From Dechloromonas denitrificans (lineage in GTDB: Bacteria; Pseudomonadota; Gammaproteobacteria; Burkholderiales; Rhodocyclaceae): a DNA stretch of 64,000 nucleotides. A program made the position numbers and the translations under genes. Where the stretch lies: the NCBI RefSeq assembly GCF_020510665.1, contig NZ_CP075187.1, positions 434,001 to 498,000 on the forward strand, read 5' to 3'. Every line of letters starts with the position of its first letter. Within the stretch, counting starts at the first letter, position 1. Of the stretch, positions 51,820-61,718 are shown one piece after another. Below the pieces are notes generated by a model. The model did not search any database. It was not told the origin of the DNA and worked only from the letters and a program-made list of their open reading frames with translations.

Positions 51820-54012
51820 ATGCTGAGTTTTTCCGTTGGGTGCCGTCGTCTGGTGCTCGCTGCATTGCTTGTCCCTTGTCTGCTGCAGGCCGCAGAGCCG
51901 CCGGTCCGTCCGAAAATCGGTCTGGTGCTTGGCGGCGGCGGGGCGCGCGGAGCGGCACATATTGGCGTGCTTGAAGTGCTGGAGAAAATGCGCGTGCCGG
52001 TCGATTGCATCGCCGGGACGAGCATGGGGGCGCTGGTTGCCGGCGCTTATGCGGCCGGGGTGTCGCCGGGCAGCATGCGCCAGCAGATGGCGGCGGCCGA
52101 CTGGAGCGATATGTTCCTCGATAACCCCGAATACTCGGAGATGAGTTATCGCAACAAGGTCATTTCGCGCCGTTTCCAGCCGGGTTCGGAAACCGGGGTG
52201 GTGGCCGATGGCGTGCGCTATCAGCCGGGCGTGGTGGCCGGGCAGAAAATCAAACTCTTTTTCAATGAGCTGGTGCGTGCCAATCAGGGCGAGCGGATCA
52301 TCGAGCAGTTACCGCTGCCGCTGGCGATCATCGCCACCGATATCGGCAGTGGCGAGCGCGTTGTCTTTCGCGATGGGAGCCTGACCAAGGCGATGCGTGC
52401 CAGCATGTCGGTGCCCGGCCTGATGGCGCCGATCGAGCACCAGGGCCGCAAACTGGTCGATGGCGGCCTGGTCGACAACGTTCCGATCGGCGAAGTGCGC
52501 AATCTGTGCCAGGCCGATGTAGTGATCGTCGTCAATGTCGGTTCGCCCTTGCTCAAGGCCGACAACGTCGGCTCCTTGCTGACTGTTTCAGCCCAGATGG
52601 TGAATATCCTCACCGAGCAGAATGTGACGCGCTCGCTGGCCACGCTGAAGCCGACCGACGTGTATATCAAGCCCGAGCTCGACGGCATCACCGCCGGCGA
52701 TTTCGAGCGCAATGCCGAGACGGCCGAACTGGGGCGGCGTGCCGCTGAAGCCCTGAGCCAGCGCCTCGCGGCGTTGTCGGTGCCGGAAGCGGCTTATGCC
52801 GGCTGGTGGGCAACGATCGCCATGGCCGAGCAGCCGTCGCCGGTCATCGACACGATTGAAGTGGTCGGCCTGAAAAACGTCAATCCGGCCGCTGTCGAAC
52901 GCCATTTGCACATGCTCTCCGGCGAGCCGCTGAAGCGGACTGAACTGAATCGCGACATTCTGCGCATGTACGGCGACGGTTATTACGAACACGTCGATTA
53001 CACCGTGCTCAACCAGCGCGACAAGACGCTTTTGCGCGTCATGCCGGTCGAAAAGAACTGGGGGCCGGATTACATCCGCTTTGCGATGAATCTGAATGCC
53101 GACACCAGCCAGGGGTCGAACTTCGCCTTGCGCGGCGCTTACCACAAGACCCTGCTCAACGATTTGGGCGCGGAATTGCTGTTGACCGGGGAAATCGGCA
53201 CGGCCAGCCGGATCGGCGTCAATTACTACCAGCCACTCGATGCCCGCCAGCGCTTTTTTGTCGAAACGGCGCTCGGTTACACCTCCGAGCGGATGAATAT
53301 CTACCAGGACGACAAACGGATCGCCCAGTATCGTAACAACGAAACCTTCTTCGGGCTGTGGGCCGGGGCGCAGGTCGGCTTGCTCGGCCAGCTCAAGCTC
53401 GGCTGGATCGAGCGGCAGCGCAGCGACAGTGTCGAAATCGGCGCGCCATGGCTGCCGGCGGCCAACCAGCGCTTCGGTGGCTGGAAAGCGATGGTCGATT
53501 TCGATCAGTTCGACCGGATGTATTTCCCGACCCGGGGCTGGGCATCGCAGATGAGTTATTTCCACTCGCCGGAGCAGGGCTATGACCGGACCGACGTGTC
53601 GTTGCAGGGCGCTTATGCATTCGGCCGCACGGTATTCAACGGTCGTCTGCGCTACACCGGATCGCCGGCCGGGCGCCTGCCGTACTACGATTCCGGCACG
53701 CTGGGCGGTTTCCTGAATCTGTCGGCCTATGCCAACAATCAGGTGCTGGCCGACGACATCCGCTACGCCGGCCTGCGCGCCGAGCGCATCGTCGGGCGTT
53801 TGCCGCTCGGGCTGCGCGGCGACATGCGGATGGGCATGGCGCTGGAGTTTGCCGAAGTCAGCCGCCGCTACACCGAAACGAACAGCAGCCGGGTGCTCAA
53901 CTCCCTGGCCCTCTATTTTGGCGGCGAAACGCCGATCGGCCCGACTTACCTCGGGCTGGGCGTCTCGACGCAGGGCGTTTCCAACATGTTCCTGTTCATC
54001 GGAACCCCCTGA
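51820..54012 (+). CDS. PlpD-type patatin phospholipase with Omp85 barrel
   Basis: A 730-residue type Vd autotransporter-like protein. Signal peptide to about residue 25; patatin domain with GGGGARGAAHIG (oxyanion loop), nucleophile S68 in GTSMG and catalytic aspartate near 213 in DGGLVDN; a POTRA-like segment (about 345-410, IDTIEVVGLKNVNPAAVERHL); and a C-terminal 16-strand barrel (from about 420, e.g. YFPTRGWASQMSY). It would hydrolyse phospholipids at or beyond the outer membrane. The catalytic residues are intact. It is separated from the ompA-like gene by a terminator. Confidence 0.9.
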   Translation: MLSFSVGCRRLVLAALLVPCLLQAAEPPVRPKIGLVLGGGGARGAAHIGVLEVLEKMRVPVDCIAGTSMGALVAGAYAAGVSPGSMRQQMAAADWSDMFLDNPEYSEMSYRNKVISRRFQPGSETGVVADGVRYQPGVVAGQKIKLFFNELVRANQGERIIEQLPLPLAIIATDIGSGERVVFRDGSLTKAMRASMSVPGLMAPIEHQGRKLVDGGLVDNVPIGEVRNLCQADVVIVVNVGSPLLKADNVGSLLTVSAQMVNILTEQNVTRSLATLKPTDVYIKPELDGITAGDFERNAETAELGRRAAEALSQRLAALSVPEAAYAGWWATIAMAEQPSPVIDTIEVVGLKNVNPAAVERHLHMLSGEPLKRTELNRDILRMYGDGYYEHVDYTVLNQRDKTLLRVMPVEKNWGPDYIRFAMNLNADTSQGSNFALRGAYHKTLLNDLGAELLLTGEIGTASRIGVNYYQPLDARQRFFVETALGYTSERMNIYQDDKRIAQYRNNETFFGLWAGAQVGLLGQLKLGWIERQRSDSVEIGAPWLPAANQRFGGWKAMVDFDQFDRMYFPTRGWASQMSYFHSPEQGYDRTDVSLQGAYAFGRTVFNGRLRYTGSPAGRLPYYDSGTLGGFLNLSAYANNQVLADDIRYAGLRAERIVGRLPLGLRGDMRMGMALEFAEVSRRYTETNSSRVLNSLALYFGGETPIGPTYLGLGVSTQGVSNMFLFIGTP

Positions 54013-54067
54013 AACGGTGGGTGATGCTGGCATACTCTCAGCCATTTCCCCGCGACTGGAGCAACTC

Positions 54068-54754
54068 GTGAAAAAACTGCTGATCATGCTCGTCTGGCTG
54101 TGCTGTTCGAGCTGGGCGTCGGCCCAGGTCAATATCAACACTGCCGACAAGGAAGCGCTCGACAGCCTGAAGGGCGTCGGGCCGGCCAAGGCGCAGGCGA
54201 TCATCGACTATCGCCGTAAAAATGGCCCTTTCCGCTCAGTCGATGAACTGCAGAATGTGCCGGGCATCGGTCCGTCGACGCTCAAGGCCCTGCGCAGCGA
54301 TGTCAGTGTCGGCCCTGAACGTGGCCGTTCCGCACCGGCTGCCATGGCCGAGGCATCGCCTGCCCCCGCCGCCCAGCGTCCGGTTGCACCGGCAGCCCCG
54401 GCGCGTCCGGCCTCGCCGGTCAGTGCGCCGGCCCGGCCCCAGGCGGCTGGCCTGCCCCATCCCGCGGCACCGGCCAAACCGGCTGCTGAACGTGCGCAGC
54501 CGGCCATGCCTGCTCCGTCTGCCGCAGCCGGCAAAGCCGAGCCGGCCCGTCCGGCCATGCCCCCGCTCGCCAAGCCCGCCACCGTCGCAGCCCCGGCCAG
54601 ACCCGGTGCCGCCATGCCGGCTCGGCCGGCCGCACCGGCTGCGCCGGCCGGGCATTTGCCGCCATCGCCCGAAACCGCGCCGGTCCGTACGCCCGCCGCA
54701 CCGGCATCACCGGCTCGTCCGGCGCAGCCGGCCCGGCCTGCTGCGGTCAACTGA
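54068..54754 (+). CDS. ComEA-like HhH DNA-binding protein with long Pro/Ala tail
   Basis: A 228-residue exported protein from a GTG (TGGAG upstream). After the signal peptide (about residues 1-19) comes a single ComEA-type helix-hairpin-helix pair: VNINTADKEALDSLKGVGPAKAQAIIDYR and ELQNVPGIGPSTLKALR (about 20-78). Normal ComEA-like proteins end there, but this one continues for roughly 145 residues of Ala/Pro-rich low complexity. The core binds DNA in the periplasm during uptake. The tail may span the envelope or be disordered. Confidence 0.85.
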   Translation: MKKLLIMLVWLCCSSWASAQVNINTADKEALDSLKGVGPAKAQAIIDYRRKNGPFRSVDELQNVPGIGPSTLKALRSDVSVGPERGRSAPAAMAEASPAPAAQRPVAPAAPARPASPVSAPARPQAAGLPHPAAPAKPAAERAQPAMPAPSAAAGKAEPARPAMPPLAKPATVAAPARPGAAMPARPAAPAAPAGHLPPSPETAPVRTPAAPASPARPAQPARPAAVN

Positions 54755-54780
54755 GTTTTTTGGTCGAATTCGAGGTTCGT

Positions 54781-57456
54781 TTGACGCGTTCCCTGCTGCT
54801 TTGTGCAACGACACGCCTGGCTCAGACCCGACGTGCCGAACAGCCCGCCGGCCAATCGGTCTGGCCGACCCGCCCGGCCTTGACGCCCGGCCAGTGGCTG
54901 GCGACGCTGGCCGATGAAGCCCTGCTGGCCGGGATCGCCGATGTGCCGGAGGTGCTGGACCCTTTCGCCGAACGCCTGCTCTGGGAACAGGTGATCGGCG
55001 AATCGCTGACCGAAGCCGCGCCGCTATTCGATTTGCCCGGCATGGCCGCATCGGCGGCCGAAGCCCATGCCCTGGTGCGCATCTGGCAACTGGCGCCGGC
55101 CGAAGGCGAGCTGTCGGACGAGGCCCGCCTCTTTCTCGGCTGGCGCCAGGCTTTTCTGCAGGCCTGCGCGGCAGGCGGCTGGATCGACCAGGCGGGGTTG
55201 CACTGGCAGTTGATCGGCCTGATCAAAGCCGGGCATTTCGTCTTGCCCGAGGCCGTTGCCTTCGCCGGGTTCGATCGCTACACGCCGCTTGAGCTGAGCC
55301 TGATGGCCGCCTTGCGCGGGCGCGGGGTCCTTGTTGAAAACGAGGCTCTCCCGCCGGTCGACCGCAGCAAGGTCGAGGCTTTGCCCTGTCTCGATGCCGA
55401 GGCCGAATGTGCCGCCGTGGCCGCCTGGGCGCGCACCCGGCTGGCCGCCAGCCCGACGGCCCGGCTGGGTATCGTGGCCCCCGACCTGGCCAGCCTGCGC
55501 GACACGCTGGCCTTTCAGCTGGATGATGCCCTGCATCCGGCGTTGATTCGCCCGGCGGCCAGCGAAGTACCGCGTTGTTTCAATTTCTCGCTCGGCCGCA
55601 CGCTGGCCGATCTGCCGCTGATCCGTGTCGGGCTCGATCTGCTCGCGCTCGGCAGCAGCCGGGTCAAGGTCGAGCAGCAGCGGCTCAGTGCCTTGCTGCT
55701 GGCCGGCGGCTGGTCAGCGGCCGAAGCCGAAGCGGATGGCCGCGCCCGGCTCGACGTGGCGATGCGCCGCGACCTGCCGTACTTCACCAACCTGCCGTCG
55801 CTTGTCCGGCTGGCTGAGCGGCTGGCCGAAAATGCCGCGCCACTCTGCCCGCAGACCATTCAGTCGCTGCAGGCTTTCATTGAAACGACCGATCATCTGG
55901 CGCGCAAGCAGCTTCCCGGCCAGTGGTCCGGCGCCTTCCGCGCTTGCCTCAAAGCCGCCGGCTGGCCGGGCGACCGAGCCTTGTCGAGTCACGAATTCCA
56001 GGCCCGGCGAGCGTTTGGCGAAGTGCTCGACGCCTTTGCCCGGCTCGACGGATTGCTCGGCCCGCTGGCCTTGCATGAAGCGGTGCGGCGTTTGACCCAG
56101 CTGTGCCGGCAGCGCATCTTCCAGCCGGAAACGCAGGGCGAGCCGTCGATCCAGGTACTGGGCGTGCTGGAGAGCGCCGGGCTGGCGTTCGATGCGCTGT
56201 GGGTGATGGGGATGAATGACGACGTCTGGCCGCCCGCGCCGCGCCCGAATCCCTTGCTTCCGGCCGAAATGCTGCGGGCCGCCGGTGCGGCGCACGCCAG
56301 CGCCGAAGTCGAACTCGATTTTGCCCGCCGTGTGCAGGCCCGGCTGATCACCGCCGCCCCGGACGTCACTTTTTCCTTTTCGCAGGCCAGCGGCAACCGC
56401 ATCCTGCGGCCCAGCCCGCTGATCGCCGAGGTGCCGCGCACGGCCGTCTGCCCGGTCGTGCAGCCGAGCCTGCTGGCGCAAATGGCACAACAGGCCGGGG
56501 CGCTGGCTCGTCTGGCCGATGCCGATGCGCCACCGGTTGCGGCGGGCGAAAAGGTTTCCGGCGGCAGCTGGATTTTGCGGGCGCAGGCGATTTGCCCGGC
56601 CTGGGCCTATTTTCAGTTCCGGCTCGCGGCACAGGCGATGGAAACGCCGGTCGAAGGGCTTGATCCGGCGGCCCGCGGCACGCTGGTCCATGAGGCCCTC
56701 GAAGCGTTCTGGACGAATGTGCCGAACTCGCAGGCGCTGGCGGCGCTGGATGAGCGTGGCCGAGAGCAGGCGATGGCCGATGCCGTGCGCGCCGCCCTGC
56801 AAAATTTCGAACTGGCGCGGCGCATCACCTTGCCGGCTCGTTTCCGTGAACTGGAGGCGGCGCGCCTGGTTCGTCTGCTCGACCTGTGGCTGGCCGTCGA
56901 AGCCCGGCGCGGCGTTGATTTCGAGGTGCTGGCCTGCGAGCAGCCGGCCGAAGTCGAGATCGAGCAAATCCGGGTCAAAATGGTCGTCGACCGCATCGAC
57001 CGGCTGGCCGACGGCCGGCAGGTGATCATCGACTACAAGACCGGCGCCGGCATCGACACCAAGAACTGGGCAGCGCAACGCATCACCGAACCGCAACTGC
57101 CGATTTATGCCGCGCTGATCAACGACGAAGTGGCGGCCGTCGTCTTTGCCAAGGTCCTGCTCGACAAGCCGGCGTTTGCCGGCGTGGCCGAAGAAAAGGA
57201 CATCCTGCCCGGCGTCCAGGGGGTTGGCGACGACAAGCAGAAAATCTTCGATCCCGCCGAGTTTCCCGATTGGGTGGCCGTTGTCACGCACTGGCGCGAA
57301 CGCCTGCATGCCATCGCCCGCGAGGTCAGGGAAGGGCGCGCCGGCGTCATGCTGGCCGATGAAAAAGCGCTGCAATATTGCGATGTCCTGCCGCTGCTGC
57401 GCTTGCCGGAACGGCGTCGCCTGCTGGCCGAGGCACAGGCCGGAGAACAACCATGA
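54781..57456 (+). CDS. AddB-like PD-(D/E)xK nuclease
   Basis: An approximately 890-residue protein resembling AddB/RecC-like subunits of the TIGR03623-type 'probable DNA repair protein'. The body is an inactivated helicase-like fold with the family motif LGVLESAGLAFDALWVMGMNDDVWP. The C-terminal nuclease has VDRIDRLADGRQVIIDYKTG (Asp and Lys of PD-D/E-xK). No cysteine set for an Fe-S cluster is evident. Starts are uncertain: TTG at 54781 follows GAGG, while TTG at 54760 gives seven more residues. It overlaps the helicase gene by ATGA and acts with it in double-strand break processing. Confidence 0.8.
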   Translation: MTRSLLLCATTRLAQTRRAEQPAGQSVWPTRPALTPGQWLATLADEALLAGIADVPEVLDPFAERLLWEQVIGESLTEAAPLFDLPGMAASAAEAHALVRIWQLAPAEGELSDEARLFLGWRQAFLQACAAGGWIDQAGLHWQLIGLIKAGHFVLPEAVAFAGFDRYTPLELSLMAALRGRGVLVENEALPPVDRSKVEALPCLDAEAECAAVAAWARTRLAASPTARLGIVAPDLASLRDTLAFQLDDALHPALIRPAASEVPRCFNFSLGRTLADLPLIRVGLDLLALGSSRVKVEQQRLSALLLAGGWSAAEAEADGRARLDVAMRRDLPYFTNLPSLVRLAERLAENAAPLCPQTIQSLQAFIETTDHLARKQLPGQWSGAFRACLKAAGWPGDRALSSHEFQARRAFGEVLDAFARLDGLLGPLALHEAVRRLTQLCRQRIFQPETQGEPSIQVLGVLESAGLAFDALWVMGMNDDVWPPAPRPNPLLPAEMLRAAGAAHASAEVELDFARRVQARLITAAPDVTFSFSQASGNRILRPSPLIAEVPRTAVCPVVQPSLLAQMAQQAGALARLADADAPPVAAGEKVSGGSWILRAQAICPAWAYFQFRLAAQAMETPVEGLDPAARGTLVHEALEAFWTNVPNSQALAALDERGREQAMADAVRAALQNFELARRITLPARFRELEAARLVRLLDLWLAVEARRGVDFEVLACEQPAEVEIEQIRVKMVVDRIDRLADGRQVIIDYKTGAGIDTKNWAAQRITEPQLPIYAALINDEVAAVVFAKVLLDKPAFAGVAEEKDILPGVQGVGDDKQKIFDPAEFPDWVAVVTHWRERLHAIAREVREGRAGVMLADEKALQYCDVLPLLRLPERRRLLAEAQAGEQP

Positions 57457-60400
57457 ATAGCGCGGTCGACCGCCTGCAAGAAGACGATATCGCCCGGCAA
57501 CGGGCGCTGGCCCTGGCCTCGTTCATTGTCGAAGCCCCGGCCGGAGCCGGCAAAACCGAATTGCTGACGCAGCGTTACCTGCGTCTGCTGGCGGTGGTCG
57601 ACAACCCGGAAGAAGTCCTGGCGCTGACCTTCACCAACAAGGCCGCGACCGAAATGCGCGACCGCATTCTCGGCAGCCTGGAGCGCGCGGCGAACGGCGA
57701 ATGGCCCAGCCAGCCGCACAAACAGCTGACTTATGAGCTGGCCAGCGCGGTGCTCCAGCATGATCGCCAGCGGGCCTGGGGCCTGCTCGGTCACCCCGGT
57801 CGTTTGCGCATCACGACGATCGATGCCTTGTGCGCCAGCCTGGCCCGGCAAATGCCCTATCTCAGCCGCTTCGGCGCCCAGCCCGGCGTCAGTGGCGAGG
57901 CCGAGGCGCACTATGCGACGGCGGTGCGCCGGACGCTGGAAATGGTCGAAGCCGGCAACGCCGATGCCGAGGTGGTCGCCGTGGCGCTGGCGTTCATGGA
58001 CAACAATGCCGGTCGGCTGGAAAAGCTGCTGATCGCCATGCTCAGCCGGCGCGATCAATGGCTGCATCATGCTTCGCGGATCGAGAGCGGCGCGATGAAG
58101 GCCGAGGTTGAAGCCGGGTTTGCCGCACTGGTCGAGCGCGATCTGCAAAGCGTCGCCGAATTGCTCGATGCCGGCTGGCAACAACGCCTGATGCCGCTGG
58201 CCCGTTTTGCCGCCGCCAATGTCCCCGAGCTGCTTGCGCCGCTCGCCGACTGGCAGGTGCCGCTTGAGGCCGTCATCGACGACCTGGCGGGCTGGCAGGC
58301 GCTGGCCGGTTTGCTGCTGACCGGCGGCGGCACCTGGCGCAAATCGCTGACCAAGAACATCGGCTTCCCGGCCGACAAGCCGTTCAAGCCGCAAAAAGAG
58401 GCGATGGCCGAGTTGCTCGGTGATCTTTCCGCGCTGGCCGGCCTTGAGGAAAAGCTCGGCTTGCTGGTCGATTTGCCGCAGCCGGAATTGAGCGATGCCG
58501 AGTGGTCGACCGTGGAATGCTTCTCGCGCCTGCTCCGGCTGGCCGCCGGGCAGCTGTGGCTGGTTTTCCAGGAATCCGGCGAAGTCGATTTCATCGAGAT
58601 CGCCGCCCGGGCCGGTCTGGCGCTGGGCGAGGATGAAGCGCCGACCGATCTGGCCCAGGCACTCGATTACCGGATCCAGCATTTGCTGGTCGATGAATTC
58701 CAGGACACCAGTCCGGGCCAGGTCAGCCTGATCCGCAAATTGACCCGCGGCTGGATGCCGGATGACGGACGGACGCTGTTTGTCGTCGGCGATCCGATGC
58801 AGTCGATCTACCGCTTCCGCAAGGCCGATGTCGGGCTTTTCCTGCGTGTCCGCGAAGGCGGCATCGGCGACATCCGCCTGAGCCACCTGCGCCTGTTCCG
58901 CAACAACCGCTCTTTCCCCGGCATTGTCGATTGGGTCAATGCCAGTTTTCCCCACATTTTTCCGCCGCAGGACAATCCGGCCTCGGGAGCCGTGCGCTAT
59001 GCCGAGTCGGCGGCCACCCGTCCGGCCGAGCCGGGCAGCGCGGTGGTCGTGCATCCGGTCATCGAACAAGCGGGCGTCGATCCCCATGAGGTCGAAGCCG
59101 CCCAGGTGCTGGCGCTGATCCGCCAGACGCAACAGGCGCGGCCGGGCGAACGCATCGCCGTGCTGGTGAGGGCGCGCAGCCACCTGACCCGCCTGGTTGC
59201 CGAAATTCGTCGCCATGCACCGGGCTTGCCGTTCCAGGCGGTCGAAATCGAACAGCTGGACGGTCGCCAGCACATTCAGGATCTGCTGACCCTGTTCCAT
59301 GCCCTGTCGCACCGGGCCGACCGGGTTCATTGGCTGGCCGTGCTGCGTGCGCCGTGGTGTGGCCTGACGCTGGCCGACCTGCATCGGCTGGCAGCCGACG
59401 ATGCCCAGTCCACGATCTGGCAATTGATGCTCGACGAGGCTCGCCTGTCGACCTTGTCGGAGGATGGGCAGCAGCGCCTGCGCCACGTGCGCAGCGTGCT
59501 GGCCGAGGCTTTTGCCGGGCAGGGCCGGCAGCATCCCCGGCGCTGGCTGGAAAGTGTCTGGCTGATGCTGGGCGGGCCGCGTTGCCTGGAGCGCAGCGAG
59601 GCACTGGCCGATGTCGCCGCCTTCTTCGGCCTGGTCGATCAACTGGTCGCTGCCCGCAGCCTGTCGCCGGAGACGCTGGCCGTCCAGGTCGCCGAGCTTT
59701 TTGCGCCGCCCGACAGCGAAGCGGGCGAGAGTCTGCAGATGATGACCATCCACAAGTCGAAGGGGCTGGAATTCGAAACCGTCATCCTGCCCGGCCTGCA
59801 TCGCACGCCCAAGGTCAATGAAAGCAGCCTGCTGCTGTGGGACGAGGTGGCCGATGTCGATGGTCGCGAGCACTTGCTGGTTGCGCCGATCAAGGCCAAG
59901 GGCGCCGGTCGGGAGGGCGCCACAGCCTACGATTTTCTCAAGAAGCTGGAAAGCGAACGGGCGGCCCACGAAACCGAACGCCTGCTCTACGTCGCGGCGA
60001 CCCGGGCCATTCGCAGCCTGCACCTGTTCGGCGTCGCCGAGCCGGATGGTGCCGCGGACGACGGACTCAAGCCGCCGGCCGCCAGCACCCTGCTGAAACT
60101 GCTCTGGTCCGGCGTGGCGCAACCCGTCTTCGCCGCCGCCCTGCAGTCCTTGCCGGCCAGCGAGGCGCCCGGCAGCACCTTCGATCCGGCCGGTTTCATC
60201 CCCGATCTGCTGCGTCTGCCCCGTCCGGAAATGCCGCCGCAGCTGGCCGACGATACTGCGCATGTCCGCCAGCCGGCGCTCAATCCGCTCGACAGCGATG
60301 TGGCGGACAGCACGGTATCGCTCGAAGCGTCGGTCGGCACCCTGATTCACCGGGTGCTGGCCCTGATCGTCGATCAGGGATTGCCGGCCTGGTCGGCCGA

Positions 60401-60860
60401 GCGGGTTGCCCGCCTGGCACCGGCCTACCGTCGCTGGCTGGCGCAGCAGGGGCACGCCGGCGAAGAGGTCGAGAACGGCGTGGCGCAAGTGCTGGCCGGT
60501 TTGCAGCGTACCCTGCAAAGCGCAACCGGTCGCTGGCTGCTCGGCGACCATCCCGAGTCGGCCGCCGAACAGGCGTGGAGCAGTCTGGCTGCCGCTGGCC
60601 CCGGCCCGGCCCGGCCTGTCACGGTCAACCACGTGATCGACCGGATTTTCGTGGCCGACGGCTGGCGCTGGATCATCGACTACAAAACGGTTCGCCTGGC
60701 CGAGAACGAAGGGCCGGACAGCCTGATCCGCCGGGCCGAGGGATTCCGGCCCCAGCTGGAGCGTTACGCAGCCCTGTTCGCCGGACAGGCTATCCCGCTG
60801 AAACTGGCGATTTATTTCCCGCTGCAGGATTGCCTGGTCGAAATTCCGTATTCCGGCTGA
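57453..60860 (+). CDS. AddA-like UvrD-family helicase-nuclease
   Basis: A 1135-residue SF1A helicase. Motif I is EAPAGAGKTELL, motif Ia FTNKAATEMRDR, motif II VDEFQDTS, motif III VVGDPMQSIYRFRKAD, motif V TIHKSKGLEFETV, motif VI AATRA. A C-terminal PD-(D/E)xK nuclease is seen in VIDRIFVADGWRWIIDYKT. This architecture matches AddA, the motor and nuclease of RecBCD-like break resection. The ATG at 57453 overlaps the nuclease gene stop. No RecD-like gene is present. Confidence 0.88.
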   Translation: MNSAVDRLQEDDIARQRALALASFIVEAPAGAGKTELLTQRYLRLLAVVDNPEEVLALTFTNKAATEMRDRILGSLERAANGEWPSQPHKQLTYELASAVLQHDRQRAWGLLGHPGRLRITTIDALCASLARQMPYLSRFGAQPGVSGEAEAHYATAVRRTLEMVEAGNADAEVVAVALAFMDNNAGRLEKLLIAMLSRRDQWLHHASRIESGAMKAEVEAGFAALVERDLQSVAELLDAGWQQRLMPLARFAAANVPELLAPLADWQVPLEAVIDDLAGWQALAGLLLTGGGTWRKSLTKNIGFPADKPFKPQKEAMAELLGDLSALAGLEEKLGLLVDLPQPELSDAEWSTVECFSRLLRLAAGQLWLVFQESGEVDFIEIAARAGLALGEDEAPTDLAQALDYRIQHLLVDEFQDTSPGQVSLIRKLTRGWMPDDGRTLFVVGDPMQSIYRFRKADVGLFLRVREGGIGDIRLSHLRLFRNNRSFPGIVDWVNASFPHIFPPQDNPASGAVRYAESAATRPAEPGSAVVVHPVIEQAGVDPHEVEAAQVLALIRQTQQARPGERIAVLVRARSHLTRLVAEIRRHAPGLPFQAVEIEQLDGRQHIQDLLTLFHALSHRADRVHWLAVLRAPWCGLTLADLHRLAADDAQSTIWQLMLDEARLSTLSEDGQQRLRHVRSVLAEAFAGQGRQHPRRWLESVWLMLGGPRCLERSEALADVAAFFGLVDQLVAARSLSPETLAVQVAELFAPPDSEAGESLQMMTIHKSKGLEFETVILPGLHRTPKVNESSLLLWDEVADVDGREHLLVAPIKAKGAGREGATAYDFLKKLESERAAHETERLLYVAATRAIRSLHLFGVAEPDGAADDGLKPPAASTLLKLLWSGVAQPVFAAALQSLPASEAPGSTFDPAGFIPDLLRLPRPEMPPQLADDTAHVRQPALNPLDSDVADSTVSLEASVGTLIHRVLALIVDQGLPAWSAERVARLAPAYRRWLAQQGHAGEEVENGVAQVLAGLQRTLQSATGRWLLGDHPESAAEQAWSSLAAAGPGPARPVTVNHVIDRIFVADGWRWIIDYKTVRLAENEGPDSLIRRAEGFRPQLERYAALFAGQAIPLKLAIYFPLQDCLVEIPYSG

Positions 60861-60968
60861 AACTGCTGCGAACCGGTTTGCTATTTTGGTGAATGTGCCG
60901 GCAATGAGCCATGTTCGTCGCGATGAGCTTGTGGTAACTTGCCCGTTAATCCAGCCAAAGGGGGCGTG

Positions 60969-61718
60969 GTGTTTTTCCGGATGCGCAGTTTCTTCGTGAT
61001 CGTACTGTTGACGGTCTGTTGGTCTTTGACCGGGCAGGCAGCGGGGGAGCGAGTCTTGCGTGTTGCTGTCCTCGACAACTCCCCGCCGATGGCCTATCGG
61101 GACGAACACGGCGAACTGACCGGTTTCAGCATCGGGATCATCCAGGCCATTTGCGAAGAAATGCACGCCAAATGCCTCCTGCAGGTAATTTCCCTCGACC
61201 AGACACTCGATGTGCTGGCCAACGGCGAGGCCGATATCGCGGCAATCAGCCTGCTGGATACGCCGGAGCGCCGGCGCCGGATCCTCTTCGCCAAGCCTTA
61301 TTTTCGTTCGGTATCACTGTGGTTCGCCAAACCCGGCATTGTGCCGGGAAACCCTGCCGCCCGTGTCGCGGTGGTCAGTGGGTCGGCCCAGGAACGTTTC
61401 GCCCTGGCGCGGCACTGGCCGGTCCACCCGGTGCGCAGCAACGTCGAACTGCTGGCCCCCTTGCGGGCGGGTCAGGCGAATGCCGCGATTGTGCCGATGA
61501 GTTCCGGGCTGAATCTGGTCAAGCAGCCGGAAATGTCGGCCCTGGCCCTGTCGACCACCGTGATGAACGAGCCTGAACTGGGCGGTGATGCCTCGTTTGG
61601 TATTTCCCCGCGGCGGGCCGAGTTGAAGGAAGAAATCGATGCGGCGCTTGAGCGCATCAAGCGCAATGGCGCTTATGATCGGATCAATTCCCGGTTTTTG
61701 CCTTTCAGGATCAATTGA
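60969..61718 (+). CDS. family 3 extracellular solute-binding protein, first copy
   Basis: A 249-residue periplasmic protein (SBP_bac_3). A signal peptide (FFVIVLLTVCWSLTGQAAG) is followed by LRVAVLDNSPPMAYRDEHGELTGFSIGIIQAICEEM and NGEADIAAISLLDTPERRRRILF, typical of amino-acid binding proteins. AAGGGG precedes the GTG at 60969; GTG 60966 and ATG 60981 are alternatives. No permease or ATPase gene is adjacent, so it probably acts as a signalling ligand-binder for the cyclase downstream. Confidence 0.85.
   Translation: MFFRMRSFFVIVLLTVCWSLTGQAAGERVLRVAVLDNSPPMAYRDEHGELTGFSIGIIQAICEEMHAKCLLQVISLDQTLDVLANGEADIAAISLLDTPERRRRILFAKPYFRSVSLWFAKPGIVPGNPAARVAVVSGSAQERFALARHWPVHPVRSNVELLAPLRAGQANAAIVPMSSGLNLVKQPEMSALALSTTVMNEPELGGDASFGISPRRAELKEEIDAALERIKRNGAYDRINSRFLPFRIN

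Noticed and set aside
57105..61166. A 1353-codon open frame on the minus strand
   Set aside because: It is antisense to the AddB/AddA-like genes, whose motifs are unambiguous; long shadows are common in GC-rich DNA.
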